DNA of 64,000 nucleotides. Origin: Pyropia yezoensis (taxonomy: Eukaryota > Rhodophyta > Bangiophyceae > Bangiales > Bangiaceae). This document shows, piece after piece, positions 51,004 to 62,032 of the stretch. Location: positions 23,545,346 through 23,609,345 of the forward strand of contig CM020618.1 in the NCBI GenBank assembly GCA_009829735.1. The letters run 5' to 3'. Made by a program: the position numbers and the translations under genes. Within the stretch, counting starts at the first letter, position 1, and each line of letters starts with the position of its first letter. Under the pieces are notes generated by a model. The model was not told the origin of the DNA. It saw only the letters and a list, made by a program, of their open reading frames with translations, and searched no databases.

Positions 51004-53139
51004 ATGCAGTCGGCGGTGGTCGCCTCGCGGCTGGTGCGCCTCCCCTGCGCCCATCCAGGCGCTGCGGCCCGTGGCGGGTGCCCGTCGCTGTCCCAGGCAA
51101 TGACCGCGTTTGTGGGCTTGAGCCCGGCCTCCTGGACGCGACGCGGCGCTGCCAGGGCGCCCCGCCTCAGCGGCGCCCGTTCCGCGTGGGTGGCCGCTGT
51201 GCGGCCTGGAAGCGGACTGTGCAGTCCATCTGGGTGGGCTGGCCGGCGTGGGGCGGCAGCGGCGGCAGCGGCGGCGGTGCGGCCACTGGGCTCGCGGGCG
51301 GTGCCCACCGGGTGTGGCGGCGATGGCGCCCCTGCCCCCCCTCCCAATGGGGACCCGCCCGCTGCGACGACGGCAGTGACTGGAGCGGCGGCGGCGGCTG
51401 CGGCGGTCACCCCCCCCCACGCTGGGGAGCACAAGACGCTGACGACGCCGCTCTACTATGTCAACGCGCCCCCCCACATGGGGTCGGCGTACCCCACCAT
51501 GGCGGTGGACGCGCTGGCCCGCTTTTACCGCCTGGCCGGCGCGACGACCACATTTTTGACGGGCGTTGACGAGCACGGCGAAAAGATCGCCGCCGCTGCC
51601 GAGGCGGCCGGCCGGGACCCACAGGCCCACTGCGACGCGGTGTCGTCGTCGTTCCGGGAGCTGTGGGCGGCCCTGGCCATTGAGCCCGACGTCTTTGTGC
51701 GCACCACGGGGGAGTCACACCGCGCGGTGGTGGCGCAGTTTATGGAGCGCGTTTGGGCGGCGGGCCACATTTACAAGTCGGCCTACGAGGGCCTCTACTG
51801 CACGGGCTGTGAGGAGTACAAGGACCCCAAGGACCTGACCGACGGGACGGTCTGCCCCACCCACCAGACCGTCTGTGCGGAGCGGTCAGAGGAAAATTAC
51901 TTTTTCCGGCTCACTGCCTTTCAGGAGCGGCTCGAGGCGTTCCACGCGGCCAACCCACACTTTGTGGCGCCCGCGGAGCGCCGCAACGAGGTGCTCGGGT
52001 GGGTCAAGGCGGGGCTGCGGGACTTTAGTGTGAGCCGCGCGTCCAACCCGTGGGGCATCCCCGTGCCGCGTGATGACTCCCAGACCGTGTACGTCTGGTT
52101 TGACGCCCTCCTCGGCTACCTCTCAGGGCTCCTCCGCGACGGCGACGCCCACGACCTGGACGTGGCGCTGTCGCGGGGGTGGCCCCCAGCGGTGCACGTC
52201 ATTGGCAAGGACATCCTCCGCTTCCACGCCGTCTACTGGCCAGCGATGCTGATGGCTGCGGGGTTACCCGACAGCGCCCTGCCGAACGCGGTGTATGGCC
52301 ACGGCTTCCTTACCAAGGACGGGCTCAAGATGGGCAAGAGCCTGGGCAACACCATTGAGCCCGCCGACCTTGTGAGCGCTTACGGGCCCGACGCGGTGCG
52401 CTACTACTTCCTCCGGGGGGTCGACTTTGGGCGGGACGGCGACTTTTCTGCCGCCCGCTTTGTCGAGGTGGTCAACGCGGACCTGGCCAACGTGTTGGGG
52501 AACCTCCTGAACCGGTCCACGGCGCTGCTGCGCAAGTACGCGGGCGGGGTGACGCCGCTGGCCGCCGCTGACGCGCTCCCGGCAGACCACCCGGTGGTGG
52601 TGACCGCCGCGGCGGCGACGACGCGAGCCGCCGCGGCCTACGCCGAGCTGGACTTTATGGGCGCCGCGGGCGCGCTGCTCGGCCTGGCCACCGCCGCCAA
52701 TGGCCACGTGGACGCCGTCGCCCCGTGGGCGGCACTCAAGGAGGAGCCCGGCAGCGACCGCCACGCCGACGGCCTCGCCGCGTGTGTGGCGGCGCTCGAG
52801 GTGGTCCGCATTGTGGGGCTGGGCCTCAGCCCCATCACGCCAGGCCTGGCCACCCGCATCTACGCAGCATTGGGGCGGGACGCGGCCGCGCTGGCCGTCG
52901 CCCAGTGGGGGCCCGACACGGCGTGGGGGGGGGTGGGGGGGGTGGCGGCTGGCGTCACCCTCCCCGCGCCCGTGCCCGTCTTCCCGAGGCTGGAGGCACC
53001 CGCGCCACCAGGTGGGGGGGGGGGTGGCGGCGGCGGCGGTGGCGGTGGGAAAAAGGGTGGCGGGAAGAAGGGGGGAGGCGGGGGGAAGAAAAAGGCGCCC
53101 AAGGCCGCTGCCGCGACGACGAAGGAGGTGGCGAGCTGA
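51004..53139 (+). CDS. Methionyl-tRNA synthetase, organellar type
   Basis: 711 aa class I synthetase charging tRNA-Met. Seen: TPLYYVNAPPHMGSAYPT with the HIGH-type motif HMGS near residue 158, VDEHGEKI, a zinc-knuckle-like region with CTGCEEY and CPTH from residue 266, SNPWGIPVP, WFDALLGYLS, DILRFHAVYWPAML, and KMGKSLGN (KMSKS-type, residue 442). The all-helical anticodon domain follows. The start at 51004 gives about 140 residues of Arg/Ser/Ala-rich leader, fitting plastid and/or mitochondrial import. The C-terminal tail is a Gly/Lys run, perhaps a nonspecific RNA-binding tail. Intronless. Confidence 0.96.
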   Translation: MQSAVVASRLVRLPCAHPGAAARGGCPSLSQAMTAFVGLSPASWTRRGAARAPRLSGARSAWVAAVRPGSGLCSPSGWAGRRGAAAAAAAAVRPLGSRAVPTGCGGDGAPAPPPNGDPPAATTAVTGAAAAAAAVTPPHAGEHKTLTTPLYYVNAPPHMGSAYPTMAVDALARFYRLAGATTTFLTGVDEHGEKIAAAAEAAGRDPQAHCDAVSSSFRELWAALAIEPDVFVRTTGESHRAVVAQFMERVWAAGHIYKSAYEGLYCTGCEEYKDPKDLTDGTVCPTHQTVCAERSEENYFFRLTAFQERLEAFHAANPHFVAPAERRNEVLGWVKAGLRDFSVSRASNPWGIPVPRDDSQTVYVWFDALLGYLSGLLRDGDAHDLDVALSRGWPPAVHVIGKDILRFHAVYWPAMLMAAGLPDSALPNAVYGHGFLTKDGLKMGKSLGNTIEPADLVSAYGPDAVRYYFLRGVDFGRDGDFSAARFVEVVNADLANVLGNLLNRSTALLRKYAGGVTPLAAADALPADHPVVVTAAAATTRAAAAYAELDFMGAAGALLGLATAANGHVDAVAPWAALKEEPGSDRHADGLAACVAALEVVRIVGLGLSPITPGLATRIYAALGRDAAALAVAQWGPDTAWGGVGGVAAGVTLPAPVPVFPRLEAPAPPGGGGGGGGGGGGGKKGGGKKGGGGGKKKAPKAAAATTKEVAS

Positions 53140-53340
53140 GCCGCTTCCGCTTCTCTCTTTTTTTTTGTCTACCCCTGGCTTGCTTCCCGTCCCCACCGCG
53201 CCCGCCTACGCTGCATCCAACGACCCGCCTCCGCTGCTTCCCCGCCGACTCATCCCGTTTCCCCGCCGCGACCCACCGGCACGGTCCTGTCGCCGCCCGT
53301 CTGCTGTTCCAGTGCGCCAGACGCGCCGGCCGCGGACCGC

Positions 53341-53681
53341 CTACCCCCCCCCCCCCCCCTCGGCCAGCCGGCGCCAGGCGCAGGCAAACCCCCCGCCCCC
53401 CCCTCCCAGCTCCTCCACCCACCCCGCACACCCCGCCGCGGCGTCGGCCCCCCCACAGACGCTCAGCACCACCCCCCCCCGTGACTGGATGAGCTCCCCC
53501 AGCGCCACGTCCACGGGCGCCGTGTACTCCCCACCCGCCGCGGCGAGCAGCTCCACCCCCGCCGCCGACAGGATGTAGGCACCGGCGCCAACGCTGACGG
53601 CCGCAACCCCTGGTGGCGGTGGCGGCACCACCACCACCGGCGAGGACCGGCCGGCACGGACGTTGGGGCACCACGCCACGT

Positions 53682-53714
<33 letters not shown>

Positions 53715-54940
53715 GGGTGGCGGTGGCGTTGCCGCCGCCGCCCCCCCCCCGCCCACCTGCCCCCCGACGGAGGGTGAGGGCGTGCCACGGCACGCCCGCC
53801 GCGACCGACGCGGCGTCCACCGCGTCGAGGAGCCCCCCCGCGAGGCACCGCCGCGTCTTGGCGGTCGGCCACAGGCCCTCGTCGAGGACCAGCACCCGCC
53901 GCCGTCGCCGCGCCGCCGCGGGCGCCCACACCCCCGCGTGGTGGGCGGCAGCCAGCGCGACGGCCCGCCGTGCGGCGGCGCGGCCCGGGGCGGTGGCGGT
54001 GGCCAGGCCCGCCGCGACGGCGGCGGCCAGCGGCAGCGGCGGGGCCGCCAGGTCCACCTCGGCCCCGGGGCGCACCGCCACGCGGGTCGGGGGCGGGCGG
54101 CCGAGGCCCGCCGCGGCGGCGCGCGCCGCCCACTCGGCGGCGGGGGCGGTGCAGCCGGGGAGGGACAGCACAAACACCTCGTCCACGGCGCCGCCGGCGC
54201 CCGCCCAGGGGGTGGTGGTGGGGGGGGCGTTGACGGGCACGTCGCGGAACGTGCCGGCGCGGACGGTGGCGTAGCCGGCGGTGGGGGGGGGCGGGGGGGG
54301 GCGCCAGACGCCAGCGGGGGGGGGGGGGGGGGGCGTAGCGCGCCGCCCGCGACGGCCGCGATCATCGACAGGGGGTGGGGGTAAGCGGCGGCAAGCACGG
54401 CAGACGCGGGGGGCGGCCCGCTGGTGGAGGCGGCGGCCCCTCCCGGGGAGAGCCACCCAGAAGCGGTGGCAGCGGTGGCGGCGGCGGCGGCGGCCGGGCT
54501 CCACTGCCAGCCGCCGGGAGCCACGGCGGCCGAGGCCACGGCGCCATCATCGAGGCCCGACGTGGCGACCAGCGCCACCGTCAATGCCGCCAGCACGGCC
54601 GCGAGCGCCGCGTCGGCCGCGCGCAGCGGCGGCGGCAGCGTCGGTGGGCGAAATTGCAAGGCGGCGGCGGCGGCCGCCCACAACCCCGAGCGCCGCACGG
54701 GCGGCGGCGGGCGCGTCGCGGCCGCCGCCGCGCGGCGGGCGGCGCGCAGGAGGCCCCGCGCCGCCGCACGGGGCGCGGGGGGACCGGGGGGGAGGGGCCC
54801 CCCGCCGGCGGCCCCCGGCCCCAGCGTCGGTGCCGCCCCCGTGGTCGGGGACGAGGCGCACGGCGGGGACGCGCAGCGCCGCTTGCGGCCGCCGCGCAGC
54901 GCCGCGGCCAGGCGACCCCACACCCCCCACCGGGACGGCA

Positions 54941-54972
<32 letters not shown>

Positions 54973-56066
54973 AGGAGCGGCGGCGGCGGCGGCGGTAGAG
55001 GAAGGGGCGGTGCGGACGCTGCCCGCGGCGGGGCGCCGCCGCCACCCCACAGCGATGGCCACCGCGCCGTCGGGGCCCCCCCGCCACCGCCGGTCGACGG
55101 GCGGCCGTCGCGGCTGCCCGCGCCCCCCCCCCACCCCATGTCGACGGCGGTTGCGCCCACGGGGGCGGCAACGACGGCAGGGGGGGGACCCCAGGCGGCG
55201 GCGGCGCGGGCGTCCCAGCCCCCGCCGGCGGGCGGCGGAGCGTCGGCAGCGGCGGCAGCGGCGCCCGCGCGGCGGGGCGCCGGCGGGTCCCCCCGGAGGA
55301 GCTCGTCAAAGGAGCGGAAGACGTCGCTGTGGAGCGGCGGCGGCGGCGGCGCGCGCGGCGGCGGTGCGGTGCGGTCGCCGCCCGCCGCAGGGGGCCGCGA
55401 CGCCGGGCCGCCGTCTGCGGCGGCTGCCGCCGGCGGGGGGCCCCACCCCCGCGGGGCACCGCCGCCGCCAGGGGCGGGGAGCGGGAGAGAGGGGCGGCGG
55501 ACGGGCCGTTGCCCCCACCCTTGGTCCCAGCCCCCACCACCGCCGGGTGGCCCCGCCGCCGCCGCCGCACCGGCACCGCCGCCGGCACCGCCGCCGCCGC
55601 CGCCGACGCTGCGGCCGCGTCCACGCCGGTCGCCGCCGCCGCCCCCACCGCCGCCGTCCCCATCGTGGTCGCCAAGGAGGGCGTGCAGCAGGTGCTGGGA
55701 GGACGCCGACCGGCGGGCGGTGCCGGCAGCCGCGGCGGTGGGTGCCACCGACGGCAATGGCGGCAGCCGCCCCGCCGCCGCGGCCGCCGCCGACAGCGCT
55801 GCTAGCGGGGCGACGCCCGCTGCAACCGACCGTGGCCGCTGCCGCCGGCCGGGGGAGCGTGGCGCCGACGGCGGCGGCGGGCCGGCGGTGGCTGCCGCCG
55901 CCGCCCCCGCCGCCGCCGACGGCCGCAGCGCCGGCGGGCAGTAGGGGGAGTAGGCGCCGCCGCAGGGGGGGATGGGCCCCGGCGACAGGGGCGGCGGGTG
56001 CAGCGGCCGAGGGGTGATGGGCAGGGCGGTGGGGGGGGTGGGCGGCGGCAGGGGGGTCGTCGGCAT
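53341..56066 (-). CDS. GT25-like glycosyltransferase, membrane-anchored, frame broken once at a G/C run
   Basis: Two overlapping frames share one gene. The upstream frame (from the ATG at 56064-56066) encodes a long Pro/Gly/Ala-rich segment and one hydrophobic span (LRAADAALAAVLAALTVALVA). The downstream frame (to 53341) encodes DEVFVLSLPGC, VLVLDEGLWPT and VGAGAYILSAAGVELLAA followed by PVDVALGELI, the pattern of family 25 sugar transferases (LPS/collagen galactosyltransferase group). The switch falls at the run of about 18 G on the plus strand near 54313-54330, so a sequencing slip is the likeliest cause. Type II Golgi topology would fit, but the span lies far from the N-terminus. The family assignment is moderate. 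Confidence 0.6.
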
Positions 56067-58285
56067 GGTGCGGGCGGGTGGGGTGGGGGGGGGTGGGGGG
56101 GGGATTCGGGGCGGGGGGAGGGGGGGGGGGAGGGGGGGAGGAAGGGCGCTGTCGGTGCGAGGGGGGAGAGGGGAAGGAGGCGGGAAATAGAGGAGAACAA
56201 AACAAGGTGGAACGGCGGGAGGGGAAGGACGAGAGCAAGGGGGGGGGGGGGGGGGGGGGGGGGTCAGGTAGGAAGAGCAGGAAAAGGCGCAGCGACGCGG
56301 GGGTCAGTACAAGGGCGGGGGGAGGGGGGGGGGGGAGGAGGGCGTTGGCCGTGGCAAGGCGGTCAGACAAGAGGTGGCTCCCGACGACGGGGACGAGGCC
56401 GGGCGCCCCCCCGACGACGGGTGGCGGCGCGCGGCGCGAGCGCGGGCGCCCCACCGGCCGGGGACCCACGTGTCGTGGGCGGTCCCGTGCGCCAGGACAG
56501 GGACACGGTGGGCGCGAGCGGCGGGCGGTTGTGTCGTCCCCCTGATGGAAAACCCTGCACACACCCCCCGCACGGACGGTTTGGGGTGGGGCCGCCGGAT
56601 GGCCGCCGCTCCTGATTGGCAGCTGCCGGTCCGTGGCGGTGGGCGCAGCCACGGCAGTGTCAGACCCCCGCACAGCCGCCCCCCCCCCAAGTGGCCGCCA
56701 CGCCGTCCATCCACCACCACCGCCGCGACGCACGGGCGGGGTGGCAGAGGGGGGGGAAGAGCGGGCGGCGGCGGTCGCTGCAGCAGCGGCCGCCCGCCAC
56801 CTCCACCGCTCGGCGGCACAGAGGGGGAACGCGGCGCTGCTGCCCATGACCATGCGCACGTGGCGCGCCGCGGCGGCTGTGGTCAGGCGGGTGGGGGGGG
56901 AGGTTGTGGGAGGCACAGGGGCGTCGGCCGCGTGCCAGCTAGCGTGCCGCCCATCCGCCCCCCCCCGCGGGGTGCCGCCCCCCCCCCCCCCCCCCGCCCC
57001 CCCCTTTGGCAGCGCGGTTGGTTGGTTCCCCCCCCCGCCCACCGCTCCTCGCCGACGCCCTCTCGCCGTGCGCTCGCAGGCCCCGGCGGGCGCCGCCGGG
57101 GACCCCCCCCCCTTTCGCCACAACCGCCGCCGCTGGGGCCCGCTGCACCGCCGCTGTGGCCCTGCCGGCTGTGGCTGTTGGCGCTGTCGCGTGGGTACTG
57201 CTGCCGCCGCCCCTGCCCGCCGCTTGCAGCAGCAGCTGCTGCTGCTGTTGCTGCGGCCACTGCCGCCGCCGCCGCCGCCGCCGACGCTGCGCGGAGCCGC
57301 AACTGCCGCGGACGCGACGGGGGTGCCACGGTGGTGTCGCTGGCGGGGTGCCTCCGCGGCGTCGGCGAGCCTTGCCCGGCTGCCCGCTCCCGAGGCCAGC
57401 GGTGGCGCGCAGCGGCGCAGACGGCGCGGCCGCAACGGCGGCAGCGGCGGTTGCGGCGGCGGCGGCGGCGGCGGCGGCGGCGTGGCGGCGACGGCAGCGT
57501 CTGCACTCTCTTTCCGCCATCGTTCCGTGGCTGTGTGGGTAGAGCGGTAAGGGGGGCGCGCCCAGCCGCCCTTCTTTCCCCGGCCTCTGTCATGGGGTTG
57601 TGGGCGGCCGGGGCAGAGTGCCACGGCAGCGCGCCGCTGCCTCTCGTCCACATCACGCGCCGCCGCCGCCGGGTACATGCGTGGCCGCCGTCGCCCCAGC
57701 CGGCGTGAGAAACGTCTGGCGGCCAACCCCCCCGCTGCCCCCCTTCCTTCCCTCCCCCCCTCCGCCCGTACCAACAAAACAAGAACAAAAAACAGTGCGT
57801 TCCCCCCCCGCCCGGGCAAGGCAAGAGAGAGTCGGCCGCCATACGACTCCCCCTGCTCCTTGCCTTGTCCGCCGGAGCGCCGTTTACCCACACCCGTCTC
57901 CGGCCGACTGCGTGGGAAGAGAGAAAGGCTTGCAAGTGCCAAGCCGGGCACTGCCGTCGCGGCGGCCGTCAATGGGCGACGCACGCTGGGAAAAGGGGGC
58001 GGCGGGGCCAGCCACCTGTCCCCCTTCTCCCCCTTCCCCGCCTGCCTACACACCCGCCCGCCCGCCCTCGAGGCGGCCGCCGGTGCGCTGCCGCCCCACG
58101 CGATGAGCCGCGCCGCCTCGTCAACGGCCGCGCAGCCGATGCGGCGGCGCCCTCCGTGGCGACCCAGCGGGAGGTACGCGCACCCGCCCGCCCCTTAACA
58201 CTGCTACGAGGCGACAAAACGCCCGCTCGCTTCCGCACTTCCCCTCCGCTCCCCCCCTCCCATCCCCCTCCCTGCCGACCATACT
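56067..58285. other. No gene recognised
   Basis: About 2.2 kb between the GT25-like and nuclease-like genes, both on the minus strand. Long open frames on both strands are Arg/Pro/Ala/Gly runs without a domain. G tracts of over 20 bases occur near 56245. Confidence 0.45.
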
Positions 58286-59326
58286 TCATCGGGGCGCCCC
58301 CCGCAGCCAGCCCCAGAGCAGCCCGCCTACCCAACCTCCCTTCCTCCCCCGGCTCCCTCCGGCGCCTCCCCCCCCCCTTACGGCGCCCCCCCCCCCACCG
58401 CCCCCCCGGGTGCGGCGCTTCCACTCTTGCGGGTGCACAACCACCGCGCGGCCAGGCCCCGCTGCCCACATGCCCCGCCGCCGCCGCACCGCCGTCTTGA
58501 CCGCCGCCTCCATTGCGCCGAGCGCCCCCCCGTACACCGCCCCCCCCCCATAGTACACCTGCGCGTGGCCCGCCTCGGCGAGGGCCACCGACAGGTTCTC
58601 CCACCCCACCCCGGGCAGCCGCCCGCCCGCCCACCGCCGGGGCACGGCCACGGTGCCAACAAGCCGTCCGTACTGGTCCAGCCCGTGGGCGGTCACCGCC
58701 GCGCGGACGCCCGTGGCGCGGGCGGTGAGCCAGCGGCGGGCGGCGAGCCCCCCCGGCTGCGCGGGATTGCCCCAGTGCGCACACTCGGGGGCGTCCACCC
58801 CCGCCAGGCGGATGCTGATGGACCGATTGGCCTTGGCCGCGTCCCGGGGGAGGGGCAGCAGCCGCCGCAGCAGCGGCTGGTGGTACAGCCGCACCCCATC
58901 CCCGTCAGTGACCTTGACAATGACGCCGCGGAGGACGAGCGGCCGGTGGCGGCCGCCCGTCGCCCCCGCAGCCGACGCCGACGACGACCGGCGGGCGGCG
59001 CGGGCGGCGGCGGCCGACGCAGGCGGCAGCGGGGGCAGGCGGCCCTTTAGCGCCTCGGCGGTGGGCACCCGCACCACCCCGCGGGCGGCAACGACGCCGA
59101 CGGCCACGGCGGCGCCCACCACCGCCACCGCCGCGGCGGCGCCGTCCATGTGCGCGGCGGTGACGGTGGGGGGGGCGGCCGCGACGGCCGACCGGCGGGC
59201 GGCCGCCGCGGTGCGGGCAGCCGCGTCGGTCGCAACGCCCGCTGCCGCCGCTGCGGTGGCGGCGGCGGAGCGGGCGGCAGCGGCGGCGGCGGCGGCGGCA
59301 GCAGAGAAGTCCTCGGGGAGGGTCAT
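58286..59326 (-). CDS. Staphylococcal-nuclease-like protein with membrane anchor
   Basis: 346 aa from MTLPEDFSAAA. An Ala-rich start leads to a hydrophobic span of about 20 residues (AAAVAVVGAAVAVGVVAA, about 62-82). Then the SNase domain: IVKVTDGDGVRLY near 136, IRLAGVDAPECAHW near 172, DQYGRLVGTV near 215, and NLSVALAEAGHAQVYYGG. The Asp, Arg and Glu residues used for Ca-dependent cleavage appear to be present. The layout resembles fungal LCL3 and plant CAN nucleases, which are membrane-associated. The C-terminus is Gly/Arg-rich and then ends in a Trp-containing hydrophobic piece. Divergent from the SRR1 gene. Confidence 0.88.
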   Translation of the reverse strand: MTLPEDFSAAAAAAAAAARSAAATAAAAAGVATDAAARTAAAARRSAVAAAPPTVTAAHMDGAAAAVAVVGAAVAVGVVAARGVVRVPTAEALKGRLPPLPPASAAAARAARRSSSASAAGATGGRHRPLVLRGVIVKVTDGDGVRLYHQPLLRRLLPLPRDAAKANRSISIRLAGVDAPECAHWGNPAQPGGLAARRWLTARATGVRAAVTAHGLDQYGRLVGTVAVPRRWAGGRLPGVGWENLSVALAEAGHAQVYYGGGAVYGGALGAMEAAVKTAVRRRRGMWAAGPGRAVVVHPQEWKRRTRGGGGGGGAVRGGGGAGGSRGRKGGWVGGLLWGWLRGAPR

Positions 59327-59878
59327 GGCACACAGGGGGGGGGACGGAGGGGGAACACGGGAGATGAGGTTAGATGCACGGTGGAATGGGCAGACGCGCC
59401 TGTGCCCAGAAGGCGGGGGGGGGGGGGGGCTGCAAGGGGTGGTCCCGGTGAGGGGAGGCCAGGGCGCCACGCAGTGACCGTGGAGTGTCGTTCACCCCGC
59501 AGTGGGGTGTGGGGCGGGAGGGGGCGGGAGGGCCTGTGCCGCGCAAACTGGCGTGGGACGGGCGGTGGGTCGGGGCCAGTCTCCTTTGCTTTGGTGCCTT
59601 GGCTGGGCGGGCAGCAAAGGGTACAGTCCTGTACACGACAGGCGCGTCCTTCGAAAGACAAAAAGAGGAAAAGAGGTTTGGCTGACGTATTTGCCACGAA
59701 AGCCCACTTGTGACCCACAACTCTGGCGGCCACGACGGTCGCATCGCCCGAGCAGACACGCCGCCCCCACCCCTTTGCCTCCCTCCGGCCTGCTACCCAC
59801 CCCCATCCGCCTCCGCCACACCCCCTCCCACTGCTCCGCCACTCGCCCCCTCTGCCCTTGCCGACGCCCACCCCTCCC
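59327..59878. promoter_or_regulatory. Shared upstream region of nuclease-like and SRR1 genes
   Basis: A 552-base divergent spacer, with a less GC-rich stretch at 59600-59720 and a pyrimidine-rich tract leading to the SRR1 start. No TATA box is obvious. Confidence 0.45.
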
Positions 59879-61657
59879 ATGGCGGTGCCCCCCCCCGAAA
59901 CGGGCGGCGCCAGCCCGCCGGCCGCGGCCGCGGCCGTCGCGGCGGCCGCCGCCGCCGCCAGCGGCAGCGGCAGCGGCTGGACCGTCATCCCGCCCCGGCG
60001 GGGCCGCCGCCGCCCCCGCCCACCGCCGGCCGCGGCGGCAACGACAGCGGCGACAGCGGCGGCGGCAGCTGCAGCCGCCGTCCCCCGCTCCTCTCCCTCC
60101 CCCTCCCCCTCCGGTCCCCCCCCGTCGGCGCTTGCCGTGGCCGCCCTCCTCGCTGCCATTGACCGCGACACCCCCGCCGGCGGCGCCGGCGGCTGGGCGG
60201 CCGCCGCCACTGCCACTGTCGTTGCCGCCGTCGAGGCGGCGGTCGCCGCGGCGGCGGCGGCGGCAGCCGCGGCAGCCGCTCCCGTCGCACCACCAGCAGC
60301 GACCGCTGCTGCAGTAGCAGCAGCGCCGGCAGCGGCAACAGCGGAGGTGACGGCGCCGGCGCGGCGGCTGGGGGGGGGGGCAGCCGCCGAGGGGGCGGCC
60401 GCAGACGCGGCGGTCGCCGCCGCCGTCCCCTCCCCCGCCGCCGCCGCCGCCACCACCGCCACCTCCGCCGCCGCCGCTGCGGTCGCCGCCACCGCCGCCG
60501 CCGCCCCGCCTGTAGAGGTGCGGGTGGTGGTGGTCGGCGCCGGCAGCCCAGAGGCGTCCCCGTCGGCACGGGCGCAGCTGGGGTGGGCGGCGGCGCTAGT
60601 GGCCGCCCTGGTCACGGCGGGCGGCGAGGACGCCCGGGACGGGGGGGGGAGGGGCACCCCGGCTGGCCGCAGCGGCAGCAGCGGTGGTGGTGGTGGTGGT
60701 GGTGGGGAGGGCGCCGCCGGGGGGGGGGGGGCGCCGCTGCCGCCCCCGGTGGCCGCGGGTGGAATGGAAGGGGGACGGGAGGGGGGGGCGAGCGCCGACC
60801 GCGACGGCAGCGGCGACGGCGGCGGCGGCGGCGGCGGCGGCGGGGGTGGGGGGTGCCTGAAAGGGGGAGTGGGGTGCCCCCCCACGGGGGGCGGCCCTGT
60901 CCGGTGGGTGGTGCGCCCCCGCCGGCCACCCGTGGTGGACCCCGTCATGAGCCGCCTCGACGCCGCGGCGGTGGCGGGCCTCGGCTTTGACGCCCCCCCG
61001 GCCGTGCCAGACGTGGCGCCCCCGCCGGGGGTGGCCCCGCCCGCGTCCCCCGCCGCGCCGCCCGCCGCCGCTGCCGCCGCCGCCTCGCCCGCCACCACGC
61101 CCGCCGCCGCCGCCGCCGCCAAAGGCGCCGACAAGAATGGCGGCGGCGGTAGCGGCAGCGGCGGCGGTGGCTGCCTGCCGTCGTCTGGCGGGCGCTCCCC
61201 GCTCCCGCCCCCGCGGGTCACCCTCCTCTTCATGCCCCACTGCCCCCGCAGCGTGTACGCATCGGCACTGGCCACCGCCGCCGCCGCTGCTGCCACTGCT
61301 GCCGCCGCCACCCCCGCCGCCACCCCCGCCGCCACCATCACAGGCGGTAGGAGCTGTAGTACTGGTAGCGGCGGAAGCGGCGGCCACGCCGCAGCGCTGG
61401 TGCTGATCGGCAACTCCCTCGCCGCCATGGCCGCCGCGCCCACTGCCGGCTCGCCCGCCGCCGAGGCGGCGGCGGCGGCGCTGACCACCGCCACCGCCGC
61501 CGCGGGCGGGGTGGTTGCAGAGGTGCCGCTGCCGCCGCCGCCACCGCCACCGTCGCGGGGGCGGGGGCGGGGGTGGGGGTGGGGGGGCGACCGCGGCGCG
61601 GCGATTGCCGCCGACGCGTTTTGTGACACAGCGGTGCACACGTTTTTTCTTTTTTGA
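59879..61657 (+). CDS. SRR1-domain protein
   Basis: 592 aa. The SRR1 domain is broken up by long Ala/Gly inserts, but its landmarks occur in order: VVVVGAGSPEASPSARAQLGWA near residue 211, VVDPVMSRLDAAAVAGLGF near 352, VTLLFMPHCPRSVYASAL near 445, ALVLIGNSLAAM near 506, and AFCDTAVHTFFLF as the last residues. In Arabidopsis SRR1 acts in red-light signalling and the circadian clock; yeast and animal relatives have been linked to haem biosynthesis control. The start ATG lies just after a pyrimidine-rich leader. Intronless. Confidence 0.88.
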   Translation: MAVPPPETGGASPPAAAAAVAAAAAAASGSGSGWTVIPPRRGRRRPRPPPAAAATTAATAAAAAAAAVPRSSPSPSPSGPPPSALAVAALLAAIDRDTPAGGAGGWAAAATATVVAAVEAAVAAAAAAAAAAAAPVAPPAATAAAVAAAPAAATAEVTAPARRLGGGAAAEGAAADAAVAAAVPSPAAAAATTATSAAAAAVAATAAAAPPVEVRVVVVGAGSPEASPSARAQLGWAAALVAALVTAGGEDARDGGGRGTPAGRSGSSGGGGGGGGEGAAGGGGAPLPPPVAAGGMEGGREGGASADRDGSGDGGGGGGGGGGGGCLKGGVGCPPTGGGPVRWVVRPRRPPVVDPVMSRLDAAAVAGLGFDAPPAVPDVAPPPGVAPPASPAAPPAAAAAAASPATTPAAAAAAKGADKNGGGGSGSGGGGCLPSSGGRSPLPPPRVTLLFMPHCPRSVYASALATAAAAAATAAAATPAATPAATITGGRSCSTGSGGSGGHAAALVLIGNSLAAMAAAPTAGSPAAEAAAAALTTATAAAGGVVAEVPLPPPPPPPSRGRGRGWGWGGDRGAAIAADAFCDTAVHTFFLF

Positions 61658-61975
61658 AGGGGGGAGCGGGGCAGGAAGGGGGGGGGGGGAGGGGCGGGAG
61701 GGAGGGGGGGGGGCGGGAAGGAGGGTGTGGCACCCGGCTGCTATGGACTCAGCCGCACCGCCGTGGTGGAAAGTGAGCCGCCGCACTATCTTTGGCGCGG
61801 GGGGCGTGGCACCCGCGCCGTGCAGCGAGAGGCACGGCGGTGGGGCGGGGCAGGCAACAACACAAACGGCGACCCGTCGCGGCGGCCATTCCCACCAAGG
61901 GTTCATTCCCCGCAAAGGCCGGCCACGCGGTGCGCTCCCCGACTACTTGGTCCACTTGCCCTCGTGGGCGTCCCC
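61658..61975. other. Short spacer between convergent SRR1 and zinc-finger genes
   Basis: G-rich on the plus strand just after the SRR1 stop. Nothing else seen. Confidence 0.5.
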
Positions 61976-62000
61976 TCACTCGCCATCATCGACATCGTCG

Positions 62001-62032
<32 letters not shown>

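Noticed and set aside
55306-58053. 915-codon minus-strand frame across the GT25-like gene and its upstream region
   Set aside because: Low-complexity shadow frame of GC-rich DNA; starts without ATG support and has no domain.
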